From positions 124,001 through 188,000 of the forward strand of contig JADJOH010000006.1 in NCBI GenBank assembly GCA_016713925.1: 64,000 nt of DNA, read 5' to 3'. Both the position numbers and the translations under genes were made by a program. This DNA is from Bacteroidota bacterium (lineage in GTDB: Bacteria > Bacteroidota > Bacteroidia > AKYH767-A > OLB10). Shown in pieces: positions 9,855-18,322 of the stretch (its first letter is position 1; every line of letters starts with the position of its first letter). The notes below the pieces were generated by a model, which worked only from the letters and a program-made list of their open reading frames with translations, made no database searches and was not told where the DNA came from.

Positions 9855-9879
9855 GGGAGCCCCTTAAACTTTAAACCTT

Positions 9880-10850
9880 TCATTTCGCGTTGAAATAGGC
9901 GACAATCTTTTCTGCGATTTCAATGCCTATGCGTTGTTGTGCTTCTGCTGTGGAACCGCCAATATGCGGGCTTAAGGAAACTTTAGGATGATTGCGAAGT
10001 GCTTCTTTGATGAGGGGTTCGCCTTCAAAGACATCAAGTCCTGCAGCGGCAATTATGCCGTTGTCAAGTGCATGTAATAAATCGTTTTCATTCACCGCAC
10101 CACCTCGTGCAGTATTGACGATGAAAGCACTTTTTTCATCATTTCAAATTCTCTTTTACCAATGATAGGGGGGGCTCCTTTCGGAAACGGAACATGTAAT
10201 GTGATGAAGTCACTTTCAGACAATAGTTGTTCAAAGGGGACGCATTTCATCGTCAACACAAGTTTCGCATTGGTGACTGTTCTGAAGAAGTCAATTTCGA
10301 TTTTAACATCTTCCGCACGTAGCTTGAATGGTAAAATCGTCATTCCTAAACCTATGCCCATTCGGGCAACAGCCTGTCCAATGTTCCCAAAACCTATAAT
10401 GCCAAGTGTCTTTCCTTTCAATTCAATGCCGGCAGAATAATTTTTCTTCAGTTCGTTGAAGCGCTCCTTTGAGTCACTGCCGGGCATATTGCGGTTGGCA
10501 TCGTGCAGGAATCTCGCCATTGTGAACAGGTGTGCAAAAACCAATTCGGCTACACTTTCGGAAGAAGCTTCCGGCGTATTGATGACTTTTAATCCTTTTT
10601 CCCTGGCATAGGCGACATCAATATTGTCCATACCCACACCGGCGCGACCTATTAACTTCAGGTTCGGACAAGCATCAATCAAATCCTTCCTAACGGTTGT
10701 GGCACTACGCACTAATATGCCGTCAAAGTTTTTTAAAGCTTCGGGAAGATTTTCCTGAGCCACCTTATCCGTGACTACCTCAATTCCTGCAGCTTCCAGA
10801 ATGTTTTTGCCGGCTTTGTCAATGCCATCATTAGCGAGAATTTTTGCCAT
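9880..10850 (-). CDS. serA: D-3-phosphoglycerate dehydrogenase, one frameshift
   Basis: Catalyses the first step of serine synthesis, 3-phosphoglycerate to 3-phosphohydroxypyruvate with NAD. The gene is split by a 1-base deletion in the run at 10131-10136 (A6 on the coding strand). Adding one A restores MMKKSAFIVNTARGGAVNEN and a protein of about 323 residues. Visible signatures: Rossmann loop LGIIGFGNIGQAVAR, RAGVGMDNIDV, TARGGAVNE with the catalytic arginine region, and SPHIGGSTAEAQ with the catalytic His. There is no C-terminal ACT or ASB domain, so it is the short form, which usually lacks serine feedback control. It lies downstream of serC in the same direction. Confidence 0.92.
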
Positions 10851-10903
10851 CTTTTATGCTCCTGCAATTTATATTAATACTATATTTTTACTTTGCAAAT
10901 TAA

Positions 10904-10948
10904 GGCTACCGGCTACCGGCTACCGGCTTCCGGCTACCGGCTACCGGC
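10904..10948. repeat. Heptad array, GGCTACC type
   Basis: Six 7-bp units (GGCTACC x3, GGCTTCC, GGCTACC x2) plus GGC, between serA and serC. A second set of three units in the opposite sense (GCCGGAA, GCCGGTA, GCCGGGA) lies at 11042-11065. Confidence 0.85.
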
Positions 10949-11070
10949 ATTGAGTCTTGAGGTGTAGAGTTGTATAACGTTACCGGTAATTTGCCATATG
11001 AAAGGAATCATCGATATTATGCATTTTGTCTTTAAACTAAAGCCGGAAGCCGGTAGCCGGGAGCCAACAG

Positions 11071-11102
11071 CTTAACGAGAGCAGCTTGCTGCTCTCGTTA
11101 AG
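11071..11102. terminator. Long hairpin directly after serC stop
   Basis: A perfect 15-bp stem CTTAACGAGAGCAGC / GCTGCTCTCGTTAAG with a 2-base TT centre begins at the base after the serC stop. No T-run follows on the serC strand, so it may be a processing or stability hairpin, or a mobile repeat, rather than a classical terminator. A diverged copy of one arm lies near 34713-34735. Confidence 0.5.
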
Positions 11103-12167
11103 CTATGCGGTTTTTAATGCAAATTCTTTCATCACTTGTGTGAGTACCCGTACACTTTCAAGCGGCAATGCATTGTACATCGAGGCACGGAATCCTCCGA
11201 CAGAACGGTGGCCTTTGATACCAATGATTCCGGCTTCCTTTGTCATCTTCATGAAATCGTCGTCGAGCTCAGGGTTTTTAAGCAGGAAGCAGGCATTCAT
11301 ATGCGATCGGTCTTCCTTCTCGCAGGTGCCGGTGAATAATGGATTGGCATCTACTTCTCCATAAAACAAATCTGCTTTCGCCTGATTAATTTTCTCAATA
11401 GCCGGTACACCTCCGATGGATTTCAACCATTCGAGCGTTGCCATACACACATAAATGGAATATACAGGAGGTGTATTGTACATGGAGTCGCCTTCGATAT
11501 GTGTCGCATATTTCAGCATCGTTGGAACAACCCGTTGGACTTCTTTGAGAATGTCATTTTTGATGATCACGAGCGTTACTCCTGCCGGGCCCATATTCTT
11601 CTGCGCACCGGCATAAATCAAATCAAATTTTGAAACATCAACCGGGCGACTGAAAATATCACTCGACATATCACAAACTACGGGAATCGGACTATCCGGA
11701 AAATGTTTCATCTGCGTCCCGTAAATCGTATTGTTGGAAGTGACATGCAGATAGTCACAATCTGTCGGAATTGCATAGTTTTTTGGAACGTAGTTGTAGT
11801 TTTTATCTTTAGAGGAAGCAATCACATTTACTTCTCCGAATAATTTCGCTTCTTTTAAAGCTTTATTGGCCCAAACGCCTGAGTCGACATAGGCCGCTTT
11901 TTTATGCAGGAGATTCATCGGTACCATGGCGAATTGAGTACTGGCACCACCTTGGAGAAATAGAATCGAATAATTATCCGGTACACCCAATAATTCCTTC
12001 ACCAGAGCTTTTGTGTTTTGCAAGACCGGTTCAAAGTCCTTGCTGCGATGTGAAATTTCCAGAATGGAAAGTCCGATATTATTCAAGTCCAGAACTGCAG
12101 CGGCTGATTTTTGTATAGCTGATGCCGGTAAAATGCCGGGACCTGCTCCGAAATTGTGTTTTTTCAT
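11103..12167 (-). CDS. serC: Phosphoserine aminotransferase
   Basis: Converts 3-phosphohydroxypyruvate and glutamate to phosphoserine, using PLP. The 354-residue protein starts KKHNFGAGPGILP, has LQGGASTQFAM at 71-81 for phosphate binding, and YAGAQKNMGPAG with the PLP lysine at 190. It ends within the family's usual length. It is the first gene of the leftward cluster serC-serA-DUF1015. The 250-bp gap to serA contains repeats and a hairpin, so serA may also have its own promoter. Confidence 0.95.
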   Translation of the reverse strand: MKKHNFGAGPGILPASAIQKSAAAVLDLNNIGLSILEISHRSKDFEPVLQNTKALVKELLGVPDNYSILFLQGGASTQFAMVPMNLLHKKAAYVDSGVWANKALKEAKLFGEVNVIASSKDKNYNYVPKNYAIPTDCDYLHVTSNNTIYGTQMKHFPDSPIPVVCDMSSDIFSRPVDVSKFDLIYAGAQKNMGPAGVTLVIIKNDILKEVQRVVPTMLKYATHIEGDSMYNTPPVYSIYVCMATLEWLKSIGGVPAIEKINQAKADLFYGEVDANPLFTGTCEKEDRSHMNACFLLKNPELDDDFMKMTKEAGIIGIKGHRSVGGFRASMYNALPLESVRVLTQVMKEFALKTA

Positions 12168-12214
12168 TTTTTATGGGAGATTTTATATTTCTCTACGTTA
12201 TCGTTTTCAACCAC

Positions 12215-12245
12215 CAAAGTAAGCAGGAATTCACTGAATAGACAA
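12215..12245 (-). promoter_or_regulatory. Possible Bacteroidota promoter for serC
   Basis: On the minus strand, TTG (12245-12243) is followed after 20 bases by TTACTTTG (12222-12215), one base off the -7 consensus TAnnTTTG. It lies about 50 bp upstream of the serC start. Confidence 0.35.
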
Positions 12246-12316
12246 GGAAAAAGCAATTTGGATTTTGAGATTTTAACCTTTTTCAGATTTAGTATTTCTT
12301 TTCTTGAAAAATGAGG

Positions 12317-13162
12317 TTAATTATTTCTGATATCTATATCTTTCATCAGCAACCAATTGCCTTTGCTGAATTTTAATCCATCATAACTGAGATCCGGACC
12401 GTAAAGCGCATACATTCCTTTCGACTCCGGTCGGGGATCGGAGGAGGATAAATGATCCATCACTATCATCTTTACTTTTTCATTGTATTTAAGGCTCATC
12501 GTGGCCTGCGCATTGTATTCAAAAACAAGTCGCGTCCGGGCTTTTCCTCCTGCTTTTATGACCGGTGCTCCAATGATGAGTTTCGTGGGACTTGCTACCA
12601 GAGGTTCAATTACTTTTCGGGTGATAAAGTTACTCTGAGGAGCCCATCCTAACAACATATAGTAGTTTTTCTTCTTGTATTTTTCAAGATGAATGTCGTA
12701 ATAAATACATCCCGGCCAGTTTGCCGAATCGGATTTAAGCATTTCCAACTCTTCTCTGTTCAGTGAAGAATTTTGTTCCAGCTTCACTACTTTCATTGCT
12801 GCCTTTGGATCTGACTTGTAAAGAATATATCCATAATAAAAATACTGCGTACCGCGATTTAACTGTACTAACCAGGTAAGTGCTTTCACATTTTTATCGG
12901 AAGATGTTGCCACCGAAAGTGCCTTCACCTGCGAAAAACTTAATTCAGCACCCCCGGCTACATGCAGGATACTATCAAGTGCCAATGAAAACGTTTGATT
13001 GTATTTTTCCCGTATGGAATCATTACTTCCCTTTAAAACGGAATCTCCAAGGACTATTAATCTTTTTACTGCCGGTTGCAACGCCAGCGTGTCCGAAGCC
13101 GCAAGACTGAATTGCTGCATCAGAGGTAATAAAAGCAGAAGAAAGGTGCGAGACGTGATCAT
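12317..13162 (-). CDS. Hypothetical secreted protein
   Basis: A 281-residue protein if started at the ATG at 13162, which gives a clear signal peptide (MITSRTFLLLLLPLMQQFSLAASD). The longer frame from 13258 would put 32 unlikely residues in front. The mature part is mixed alpha/beta with WPGCIYYDIHLEKYKKKNYY and LLGWAPQSNFITRK near residues 150-180. The C-terminus ends in a strand-rich region without a T9SS tail. I do not recognise the family. It follows the ferredoxin gene in the same direction but after a terminator-like hairpin, so it is probably transcribed separately. Confidence 0.5.
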   Translation of the reverse strand: MITSRTFLLLLLPLMQQFSLAASDTLALQPAVKRLIVLGDSVLKGSNDSIREKYNQTFSLALDSILHVAGGAELSFSQVKALSVATSSDKNVKALTWLVQLNRGTQYFYYGYILYKSDPKAAMKVVKLEQNSSLNREELEMLKSDSANWPGCIYYDIHLEKYKKKNYYMLLGWAPQSNFITRKVIEPLVASPTKLIIGAPVIKAGGKARTRLVFEYNAQATMSLKYNEKVKMIVMDHLSSSDPRPESKGMYALYGPDLSYDGLKFSKGNWLLMKDIDIRNN

Positions 13163-13218
13163 TGAAACGAACGCAAATTTAATGGAATCATTGTGAGAAA
13201 GGAGGGGGTGAAAATGGA

Positions 13219-13250
13219 AAAACCCTGTACGGAAGTCCATACAGGGTTTT
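13219..13250. terminator. Rho-independent terminator after the ferredoxin gene
   Basis: An 11-bp stem AAAACCCTGTA / TACAGGGTTTT around CGGAAGTCCA, 18 bp past the ferredoxin stop on the minus strand. Confidence 0.75.
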
Positions 13251-13267
13251 AATATCATAAGAACGCA

Positions 13268-13615
13268 TTAAGCGTGCATTTTTTCTTTTTTCGCCGTAAG
13301 TTCTTCCTTTGATTCACGGAAGTCAGGGTCATCCACACAGCAATCCACCGGACATACGGCCGCGCATTGTGGTTCATCGTGGAAGCCTACACATTCTGTG
13401 CATTTATCCGTAACGATATAATAGACATCCATCGATTTCGGAGTTTGAGGAGCATCAGCATCTACTGCGCTGCCATCTAACATGTTAAACATTCCTTTGA
13501 CAGAAGTGCCATCCGAGAATCGCCATTCAGCGCCACCTTCGTAGATCGCGTTATTAGGACATTCGGGCTCGCAAGCACCGCAGTTAATACATTCGTCAGT
13601 TATTTTGATTGCCAT
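13268..13615 (-). CDS. 2x[4Fe-4S] ferredoxin
   Basis: A 115-residue electron carrier when started at the ATG at 13615 (MAIKITDECINCGACEPECP). The upstream in-frame extension to 13672 reads as promoter DNA. Cluster I ligands: CINCGACEPEC (Cx2Cx2Cx3C). Cluster II ligands: CTECVGFHDEPQCAAVC (Cx2Cx8Cx3C), the YfhL/Azotobacter-like spacing. Between the two clusters there is an insert of about 60 residues, longer than in classical ferredoxins. It is divergent from the acyl-CoA reductase gene with 91 bp between the starts. It may supply electrons to that or another enzyme; this is inference from position. Confidence 0.88.
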   Translation of the reverse strand: MAIKITDECINCGACEPECPNNAIYEGGAEWRFSDGTSVKGMFNMLDGSAVDADAPQTPKSMDVYYIVTDKCTECVGFHDEPQCAAVCPVDCCVDDPDFRESKEELTAKKEKMHA

Positions 13616-13706
13616 ACGATAAGAGGATTTAAAGCAATATTTTTGTTGTGAGTTGAACACAAAAATAATCACAATTGTTTCAAGTCCGATAAAAGTTTAG
13701 GATTCT

Positions 13707-14744
13707 ATGAAAAAAACAGAAAGAATTGAAGCATTAGTCCGATTGGGAAATGCAGTAGCGGCAATGCTGGAAGAGATGGAATCCGGTGGTGAATTAACGG
13801 GTAACCCTTTGAATAACATTGTGCAACAGGCCTATAGAAAGAATCCATGGTTTATTCCTGCCAACACGATCAGCGCCATTTCTCAATGGACTAAATTATT
13901 GGAAAAGCATAATCTTGAAAAATGGACTAGTGCCTATAAATTGCCTGACAGCGAGTCGATTCGTGTTAAAAATATTGGGATTATTATGGCCGGAAATATC
14001 CCGATGGTCGGTTTTCATGATTTAATCTGCGTTCTCCTCAGCGGACATAAGGCCATTGTTAAATGCTCCGCGGATGATGAGGTACTCATTCCGTTTTTAT
14101 TGGAAGTGCTGTTGCAGGTGGCTCCTGAAATGTCAAATTATTTCAAGTTGGAGAAGAGATTTGGGGATATAGATGCCGTTATAGCTACAGGAAGTAACAA
14201 TACTTCACGGTATTTTGATTACTATTTCGGGAAATATCCTCATGTCATTCGCAAAAACAGGAATTCGGTGGCGGTCCTTACAGGGAGCGAGACGGAAACG
14301 GAGTTGAGAAATTTAGGGGAAGATATTTTTAGTTATTTCGGTCTGGGTTGCAGGAATGTTTCCAAACTATATGTGCCCGAAAATTATCAGTTTGATGGTT
14401 TTTTCAGAGCTATAGAGATTTATGGAGAAGCATTGATGCAGCACAATAAGTACATGAATAATTTCGATTATCATAACGCTTTATTCATGTTGAACAACGA
14501 AAAATTTCTGACCAATAATTTCCTGCTACTGCGCGAACATCAGGCCCTGGCAACTCCGGTTTCTGTCTTGCACTATGAAGTGTATTCATCTAAGTATGAG
14601 TTGATGAAGAAACTGGAAGCAGAGAAAGATTTAATGCAATGTATTATCGGGAAAGCTTATTTGCCCTTCGGTACTTCCCAACAACCCGGACTCAGCGACT
14701 ACGCCGACGGAGTGGATACTATGAAATTTCTATTGAGCATATAG
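13707..14744 (+). CDS. LuxC-type acyl-CoA reductase
   Basis: A 345-residue member of the LuxC acyl-CoA reductase family, part of the aldehyde dehydrogenase superfamily, which reduces acyl-CoA or acyl-protein to aldehyde with NADPH. The region MAGNIPMVGFHDLICVLLSG (residues 94-113) is the nucleotide-binding segment. FGLGCRNVSKLYVPENY (210-230) contains the cysteine in the position of the acyl-accepting nucleophile. The family also occurs in non-luminous Bacteroidota. The divergent ferredoxin is its only functional neighbour. No luxA or luxB is visible, so luminescence is not implied. Confidence 0.75.
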   Translation: MKKTERIEALVRLGNAVAAMLEEMESGGELTGNPLNNIVQQAYRKNPWFIPANTISAISQWTKLLEKHNLEKWTSAYKLPDSESIRVKNIGIIMAGNIPMVGFHDLICVLLSGHKAIVKCSADDEVLIPFLLEVLLQVAPEMSNYFKLEKRFGDIDAVIATGSNNTSRYFDYYFGKYPHVIRKNRNSVAVLTGSETETELRNLGEDIFSYFGLGCRNVSKLYVPENYQFDGFFRAIEIYGEALMQHNKYMNNFDYHNALFMLNNEKFLTNNFLLLREHQALATPVSVLHYEVYSSKYELMKKLEAEKDLMQCIIGKAYLPFGTSQQPGLSDYADGVDTMKFLLSI

Positions 14745-14822
14745 CTTTATCGGGAACGCGGAATACGCGGATTTACTGGATTTACACAGATAAAAGCAGC
14801 GAAATTCCATTTTATCCGTGTG

Positions 14823-14852
14823 ACTTGTCTCGGCGCAGAATGTGACGAGATC
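14823..14852. repeat. 30-bp dispersed repeat, copy 1
   Basis: ACTTGTCTCGGCGCAGAATG followed by TGACGAGATC; identical over 30 bp to 18030-18059. The arms TCTCG/CGAGA can pair. A diverged half copy in the reverse sense lies near 56555-56575. The stretch just before it (14748-14790) contains an ATTTACACAGATAAAA-type sequence, a looser dispersed motif that recurs reversed near 18498-18555. Confidence 0.75.
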
Positions 14853-14862
14853 AGGTTCTAGT

Positions 14863-16344
14863 TTAATCTCTTTCGTAAGCACCCAGGTCAGGGTTAGTAC
14901 CACCTGTTGGTCTCGATACTGCATCGATGTCGATGTTCATTGGAGGAATTGCAGAAAAGTTGATGAATAGTGGATTTCCTTTTTCACGGGCGAAAGCCAG
15001 GGTATCCAGTTTTAGATTATTGTCAAAAGTATTTTTGAACTGAGGATCGTTGTTACGGTAAATGGATTCAAAATGGAGAATATCAGTCGTAGGTGTGGTG
15101 TTATCTGCTTTGATAATGCAGTTACGGAAGTTATGGTTCGCAAGTACACCCGCTTCAAATTCGAGTTCCAGCTCGTTATCATTGTTGCCGTAGATGATGC
15201 AGTTTTTAAATTCTGCCTTTGTCATATCTACCCCCACCGGCTGTCCATTCTGATCAATAGCAAAGTTATTCAGGTACATGGCAGGCGTACTTCTTTGTCC
15301 AAAGCGCCAGAAATTTGCGAAAGTGCAATGGGTAAATTCATACTCACCACCGATCGTGAACGCAGCCGTGTAGATGCCACAATTGGAGACAACATTGTTC
15401 CACCCTTCAATTTTGAAATTTCTGGCCAGAATTCCCAGTCCGCTCATATTGCGTATCTGCGTATTCGTTAGTTTCAATGAAACGGGCATGGCAGGATCAA
15501 AGAGCGTTTCTGTCTGCAATCCGATGAATCCGTTTTTGATGATGGCGTAGTCGATTTCATTGATGCCACCATCGTTGATCCAGATCCTGTCCCATTGTCC
15601 GGGTTCTTCCTGCAAGGATAACTCACGGCGCAACCCCTGAAAAACTACCGGCTTATCCTTGGTACCCTGAACCTTCAGCGTTCCTCCTTTATACACCCAG
15701 AGACCACCCGAATTGCTGAAATGAATCTGTGTGCCGGCGCTGATGATTAAAGTGGTAGAGGAGTCAATCACACCATAGCCACCGTATATAACATAGGGCA
15801 ACGTTTCGTCCCAGGTAGTGGTGCTGTTTAACGTTGTATCAATGATCACATAGGGCGGAAGGTTCGCACTTTCTTTTTTAGCGACGAAGAAATGGGCATT
15901 CTGTCCCCAGGCCACCAGATCAATATCCTGCTGATTGCCGTTGGTTTCAAAAATGATAGAATCCTGAACCACATAGGGCAGGAGTTGGTTATTCGGGTTG
16001 ATCGTTACTTCAACAAATATCCAGATCGAATCACCGCCACGGATTTCAACATCCGTAAAACTCTTTCCAGGCAAGCCGTTCACATTCATGCGGTATAAAG
16101 ATCCAGCTCCACCTGCCAGGCGGATCGAAGAGATTTTCATCGTCTTATCGTAAGGATTATAGACCCTGAAATTCTTGGTAACTGAACCGATACTGACAAA
16201 AACGGTGTCGAACATGATCGTATCCGTTGAAAAATTCGGTCTTGCCCCGGCATCGGTCAATAGCTCATCTTTCTCACAGGAATGGAATAAGATGGAAGCT
16301 AAAATTATGAAAAACAGATGTTTAATGATAGTTTTTGGACGCAT
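14863..16344 (-). CDS. Right-handed beta-helix lipoprotein
   Basis: A 493-residue SPII lipoprotein: the signal peptide ends LFHSC, with the lipidated Cys at residue 23. Residues about 40-150 form an Ig-like strand-rich domain (FDTVFVSIGSVTKNFRVYN). Residues about 170-490 contain the repeated turns of a parallel beta-helix, for example YGGYGVIDSSTTLIISAGTQ and GGEYEFTHCTFANFW. The end reads SRPTGGTNPDLGAYERD, a common closing motif in Bacteroidota beta-helix proteins. It is likely surface or periplasmic and carbohydrate-related, but no catalytic motif is visible. No neighbouring gene hints at a substrate. Confidence 0.7.
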   Translation of the reverse strand: MRPKTIIKHLFFIILASILFHSCEKDELLTDAGARPNFSTDTIMFDTVFVSIGSVTKNFRVYNPYDKTMKISSIRLAGGAGSLYRMNVNGLPGKSFTDVEIRGGDSIWIFVEVTINPNNQLLPYVVQDSIIFETNGNQQDIDLVAWGQNAHFFVAKKESANLPPYVIIDTTLNSTTTWDETLPYVIYGGYGVIDSSTTLIISAGTQIHFSNSGGLWVYKGGTLKVQGTKDKPVVFQGLRRELSLQEEPGQWDRIWINDGGINEIDYAIIKNGFIGLQTETLFDPAMPVSLKLTNTQIRNMSGLGILARNFKIEGWNNVVSNCGIYTAAFTIGGEYEFTHCTFANFWRFGQRSTPAMYLNNFAIDQNGQPVGVDMTKAEFKNCIIYGNNDNELELEFEAGVLANHNFRNCIIKADNTTPTTDILHFESIYRNNDPQFKNTFDNNLKLDTLAFAREKGNPLFINFSAIPPMNIDIDAVSRPTGGTNPDLGAYERD

Positions 16345-16413
16345 TCGGCTACAAATATACTGCTTGCCCGTTTATAGACAAGGAACCATTTTAACAGATA
16401 TTTTTACCACTTA

Positions 16414-16443
16414 TTGCCTCGCATAAAAAAAAGCGTATCTTTG
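16414..16443 (+). promoter_or_regulatory. Bacteroidota-type promoter for rpmE2
   Basis: TTG at 16414-16416, a 19-base spacer, then TATCTTTG at 16436-16443, an exact match to TAnnTTTG. The start codon follows 20 bp later. Confidence 0.75.
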
Positions 16444-16463
16444 CCGCCCATTCAGTTAATTCC

Positions 16464-16733
16464 ATGAAAAAAGACATCCACCCAAAAAATTACCGTTTCG
16501 TCGTATTTAAAGATATCTCTACCGACTATGCTTTTATGAGCAAATCAGCGGTAGACACCAAAGACACTATCAAGTGGGAAGACGGTAACGAATATCCCCT
16601 CGTGAAACTTGAAATCTCTCATATGAGTCATCCGTTTTATACCGGAAAGATGAAATTGGTAGATACTGCAGGTCGTGTTGATAAGTTCCGTACCCGCTAC
16701 GACAAGGCTAAAAAAGCCCCCGATCAGAAATAA
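16464..16733 (+). CDS. rpmE2: 50S ribosomal protein L31 type B
   Basis: An 89-residue L31 of the zinc-free, C-minus type. It starts MKKDIHPKNYRFVVFKD and has SHPFYTGKMKLVDTAGRVDK, which is diagnostic for the family. No cysteine is present, so it cannot bind the structural zinc of type A L31. It has its own promoter 20 bp upstream and a hairpin terminator 21 bp downstream, so it is a single-gene unit. Expression in other bacteria is often zinc-regulated; no Zur box was recognised here. Confidence 0.95.
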   Translation: MKKDIHPKNYRFVVFKDISTDYAFMSKSAVDTKDTIKWEDGNEYPLVKLEISHMSHPFYTGKMKLVDTAGRVDKFRTRYDKAKKAPDQK

Positions 16734-16753
16734 TTGAAAATAAATACTTTACG

Positions 16754-16783
16754 AAAGGCTGTCCCAAAAGGATGGCCTTTTTG
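16754..16783 (+). terminator. Rho-independent terminator after rpmE2
   Basis: The arms AAAGGCTGTCC and GGATGGCCTTT pair over 11 bp, with two G-T wobbles, around CAAAA, followed by T-rich sequence. Confidence 0.75.
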
Positions 16784-16873
16784 TTTATATCATTATCCGT
16801 TTGTTAAATACTTGTATTCATTTCCCTGACGTTTAATCCAAAAAAAATAGTTTTATTTGTTGACGGCATCTTT

Positions 16874-16888
16874 GATTGTAATACAATC
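16874..16888. promoter_or_regulatory. Perfect palindrome upstream of recA, possible operator
   Basis: GATTGTA-A-TACAATC is 37 bp upstream of the recA start. The half-site motif AATACAAT recurs at 16917-16924, directly before the ATG. Position suggests a repressor site; the regulator is unknown. Confidence 0.45.
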
Positions 16889-16925
16889 ATTGCAAAAAGT
16901 CATATAACAATCAAAATATAATACA

Positions 16926-17942
16926 ATGGCAACAGAAGCATCAGAAGCGAAAGAGAAACTAAAAGTTTTACAACTCGCAATCGACAAGATTGAAAAGACC
17001 TATGGAAAGGGGACCATCATGCGGATGGGAGATGAGGCAGTAGAAGCGGTAGAGGCAATTCCTACCGGATCCATTACATTAGATAGTTCACTGGGAATTG
17101 GTGGTTATCCGAAGGGAAGAGTGATTGAAATTTATGGTCCTGAATCATCAGGTAAAACAACGCTCGCGATTCATGCGATTGCCAACGTACAAAAGGCCGG
17201 TGGTATCGCTGCGTTTATCGATGCGGAACATGCTTTCGATCGTTTCTATGCACAGAAGTTGGGTGTAGACATCGAGAATTTATTGATTTCGCAACCTGAT
17301 AATGGAGAACAGGCATTGGAGATAGCAGATAACCTGATTCGTTCCGGTGCTATAGATATTATCGTCATTGATTCTGTGGCAGCGTTGACACCTAAGAGTG
17401 AGATTGAAGGGGAGATGGGTGAAAGCAAGATGGGACTTCAGGCACGTCTGATGTCACAGGCTTTGCGTAAACTAACGGGTAGCATTAGCCGAACCGGTTG
17501 CTGCTGCGTTTTCATCAATCAATTGCGTGAGAAAATCGGTGTGATGTTCGGTAATCCGGAAACGACTACCGGTGGTAATGCGCTGAAATTTTATGCCTCT
17601 ATACGCCTTGATATCCGCCGTATCGGACAAATCAAAGACGGAGAGCATGTAGTAGGAAACCGTACCAAGGTGAAAGTGGTGAAGAATAAAGTAGCACCTC
17701 CATTCCGTACTGCTGAGTTTGATATCATGTATGGAGAAGGCATCTCCAAGCTGGGCGAAATTGTGGATCTGGGTGTAGAGAATAATGTGATCAAGAAAGC
17801 AGGATCATGGTTCAGCTATGGAGATACTAAAATCGGTCAGGGACGCGATGCCGTTAAACAGATGTTGTCAGACAATCCTGAACTCTGCGACGAGATCGAA
17901 GCAAAAATCAGAGCGGCGATAGCGGAGAAGGCAAAAAATTAA
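16926..17942 (+). CDS. recA: Recombinase A
   Basis: Promotes strand exchange and homologous recombination. The 338-residue protein shows Walker A GPESSGKTT near residue 70 and the Walker B region IIVIDSVAAL near 145. MGLQARLMSQALRKLTG carries the L1 loop, and QLREKIGVMFGNPETTTGG the L2 loop. KSEIEGEMGES is also conserved. The length is normal and intact. A 15-bp palindrome precedes the gene. No recX, lexA or dinB lies beside it. Downstream is a 633-bp non-coding gap with a strong terminator 380 bp past the stop. Confidence 0.98.
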   Translation: MATEASEAKEKLKVLQLAIDKIEKTYGKGTIMRMGDEAVEAVEAIPTGSITLDSSLGIGGYPKGRVIEIYGPESSGKTTLAIHAIANVQKAGGIAAFIDAEHAFDRFYAQKLGVDIENLLISQPDNGEQALEIADNLIRSGAIDIIVIDSVAALTPKSEIEGEMGESKMGLQARLMSQALRKLTGSISRTGCCCVFINQLREKIGVMFGNPETTTGGNALKFYASIRLDIRRIGQIKDGEHVVGNRTKVKVVKNKVAPPFRTAEFDIMYGEGISKLGEIVDLGVENNVIKKAGSWFSYGDTKIGQGRDAVKQMLSDNPELCDEIEAKIRAAIAEKAKN

Positions 17943-18029
17943 AATACGAAACTCGAAATTCTACGAAAGTATACGAATAACGTTTAGACATGCGAAGTCT
18001 AATCCGCGAAAATCTTAAAAATCAGCGTC

Positions 18030-18059
18030 ACTTGTCTCGGCGCAGAATGTGACGAGATC
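18030..18059. repeat. 30-bp dispersed repeat, copy 2
   Basis: Identical over 30 bp to 14823-14852. Confidence 0.75.
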
Positions 18060-18157
18060 TGCGATCCCTAAAAAACATTAATGTATTGATGAATATTATG
18101 TATCGTCGGAAGATTATAAATGAGAGAGCGAAATACGAAAGAGTGCGAAAGGGTGAA

Positions 18158-18179
18158 ACCTGCCTGCCGGCAGGCAGGT
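18158..18179. repeat. 22-bp perfect palindrome
   Basis: ACCTGCCTGCC followed by its exact reverse complement GGCAGGCAGGT, then TACGAAATACGAAA. A degenerate copy with the same downstream TACGAAATACGAAA lies at 18429-18463. Confidence 0.75.
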
Positions 18180-18322
18180 ACGAAATACGAAAAAGTGTGT
18201 AAGTGCGAAATTAGTAGGACGTATAGGTTGAACGTATGTCTTCAGTTTTTTTTAGTTATGAGTTGAGTCTTTTAAACTGAAAACTGACATTCGAAAAATT
18301 GAAATGAAGTTTTGAATGGGAT

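Larger units (their letters stand above)
9398..9879. repeat. Repeat-rich intergenic gap (TACGAA-type irregular array plus heptad array)
   Basis: No gene. From about 9440 to 9720 the sequence is an irregular array of units such as GTACGAAA, GTACGAAT and GTGCGAAGAAGGTGAAT with a period near 8 or 9 that drifts to longer units. Three heptads of the CCTTAAA type and a hairpin follow (listed separately). Open frames through the array encode only low-complexity peptide and are rejected. Confidence 0.7.
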
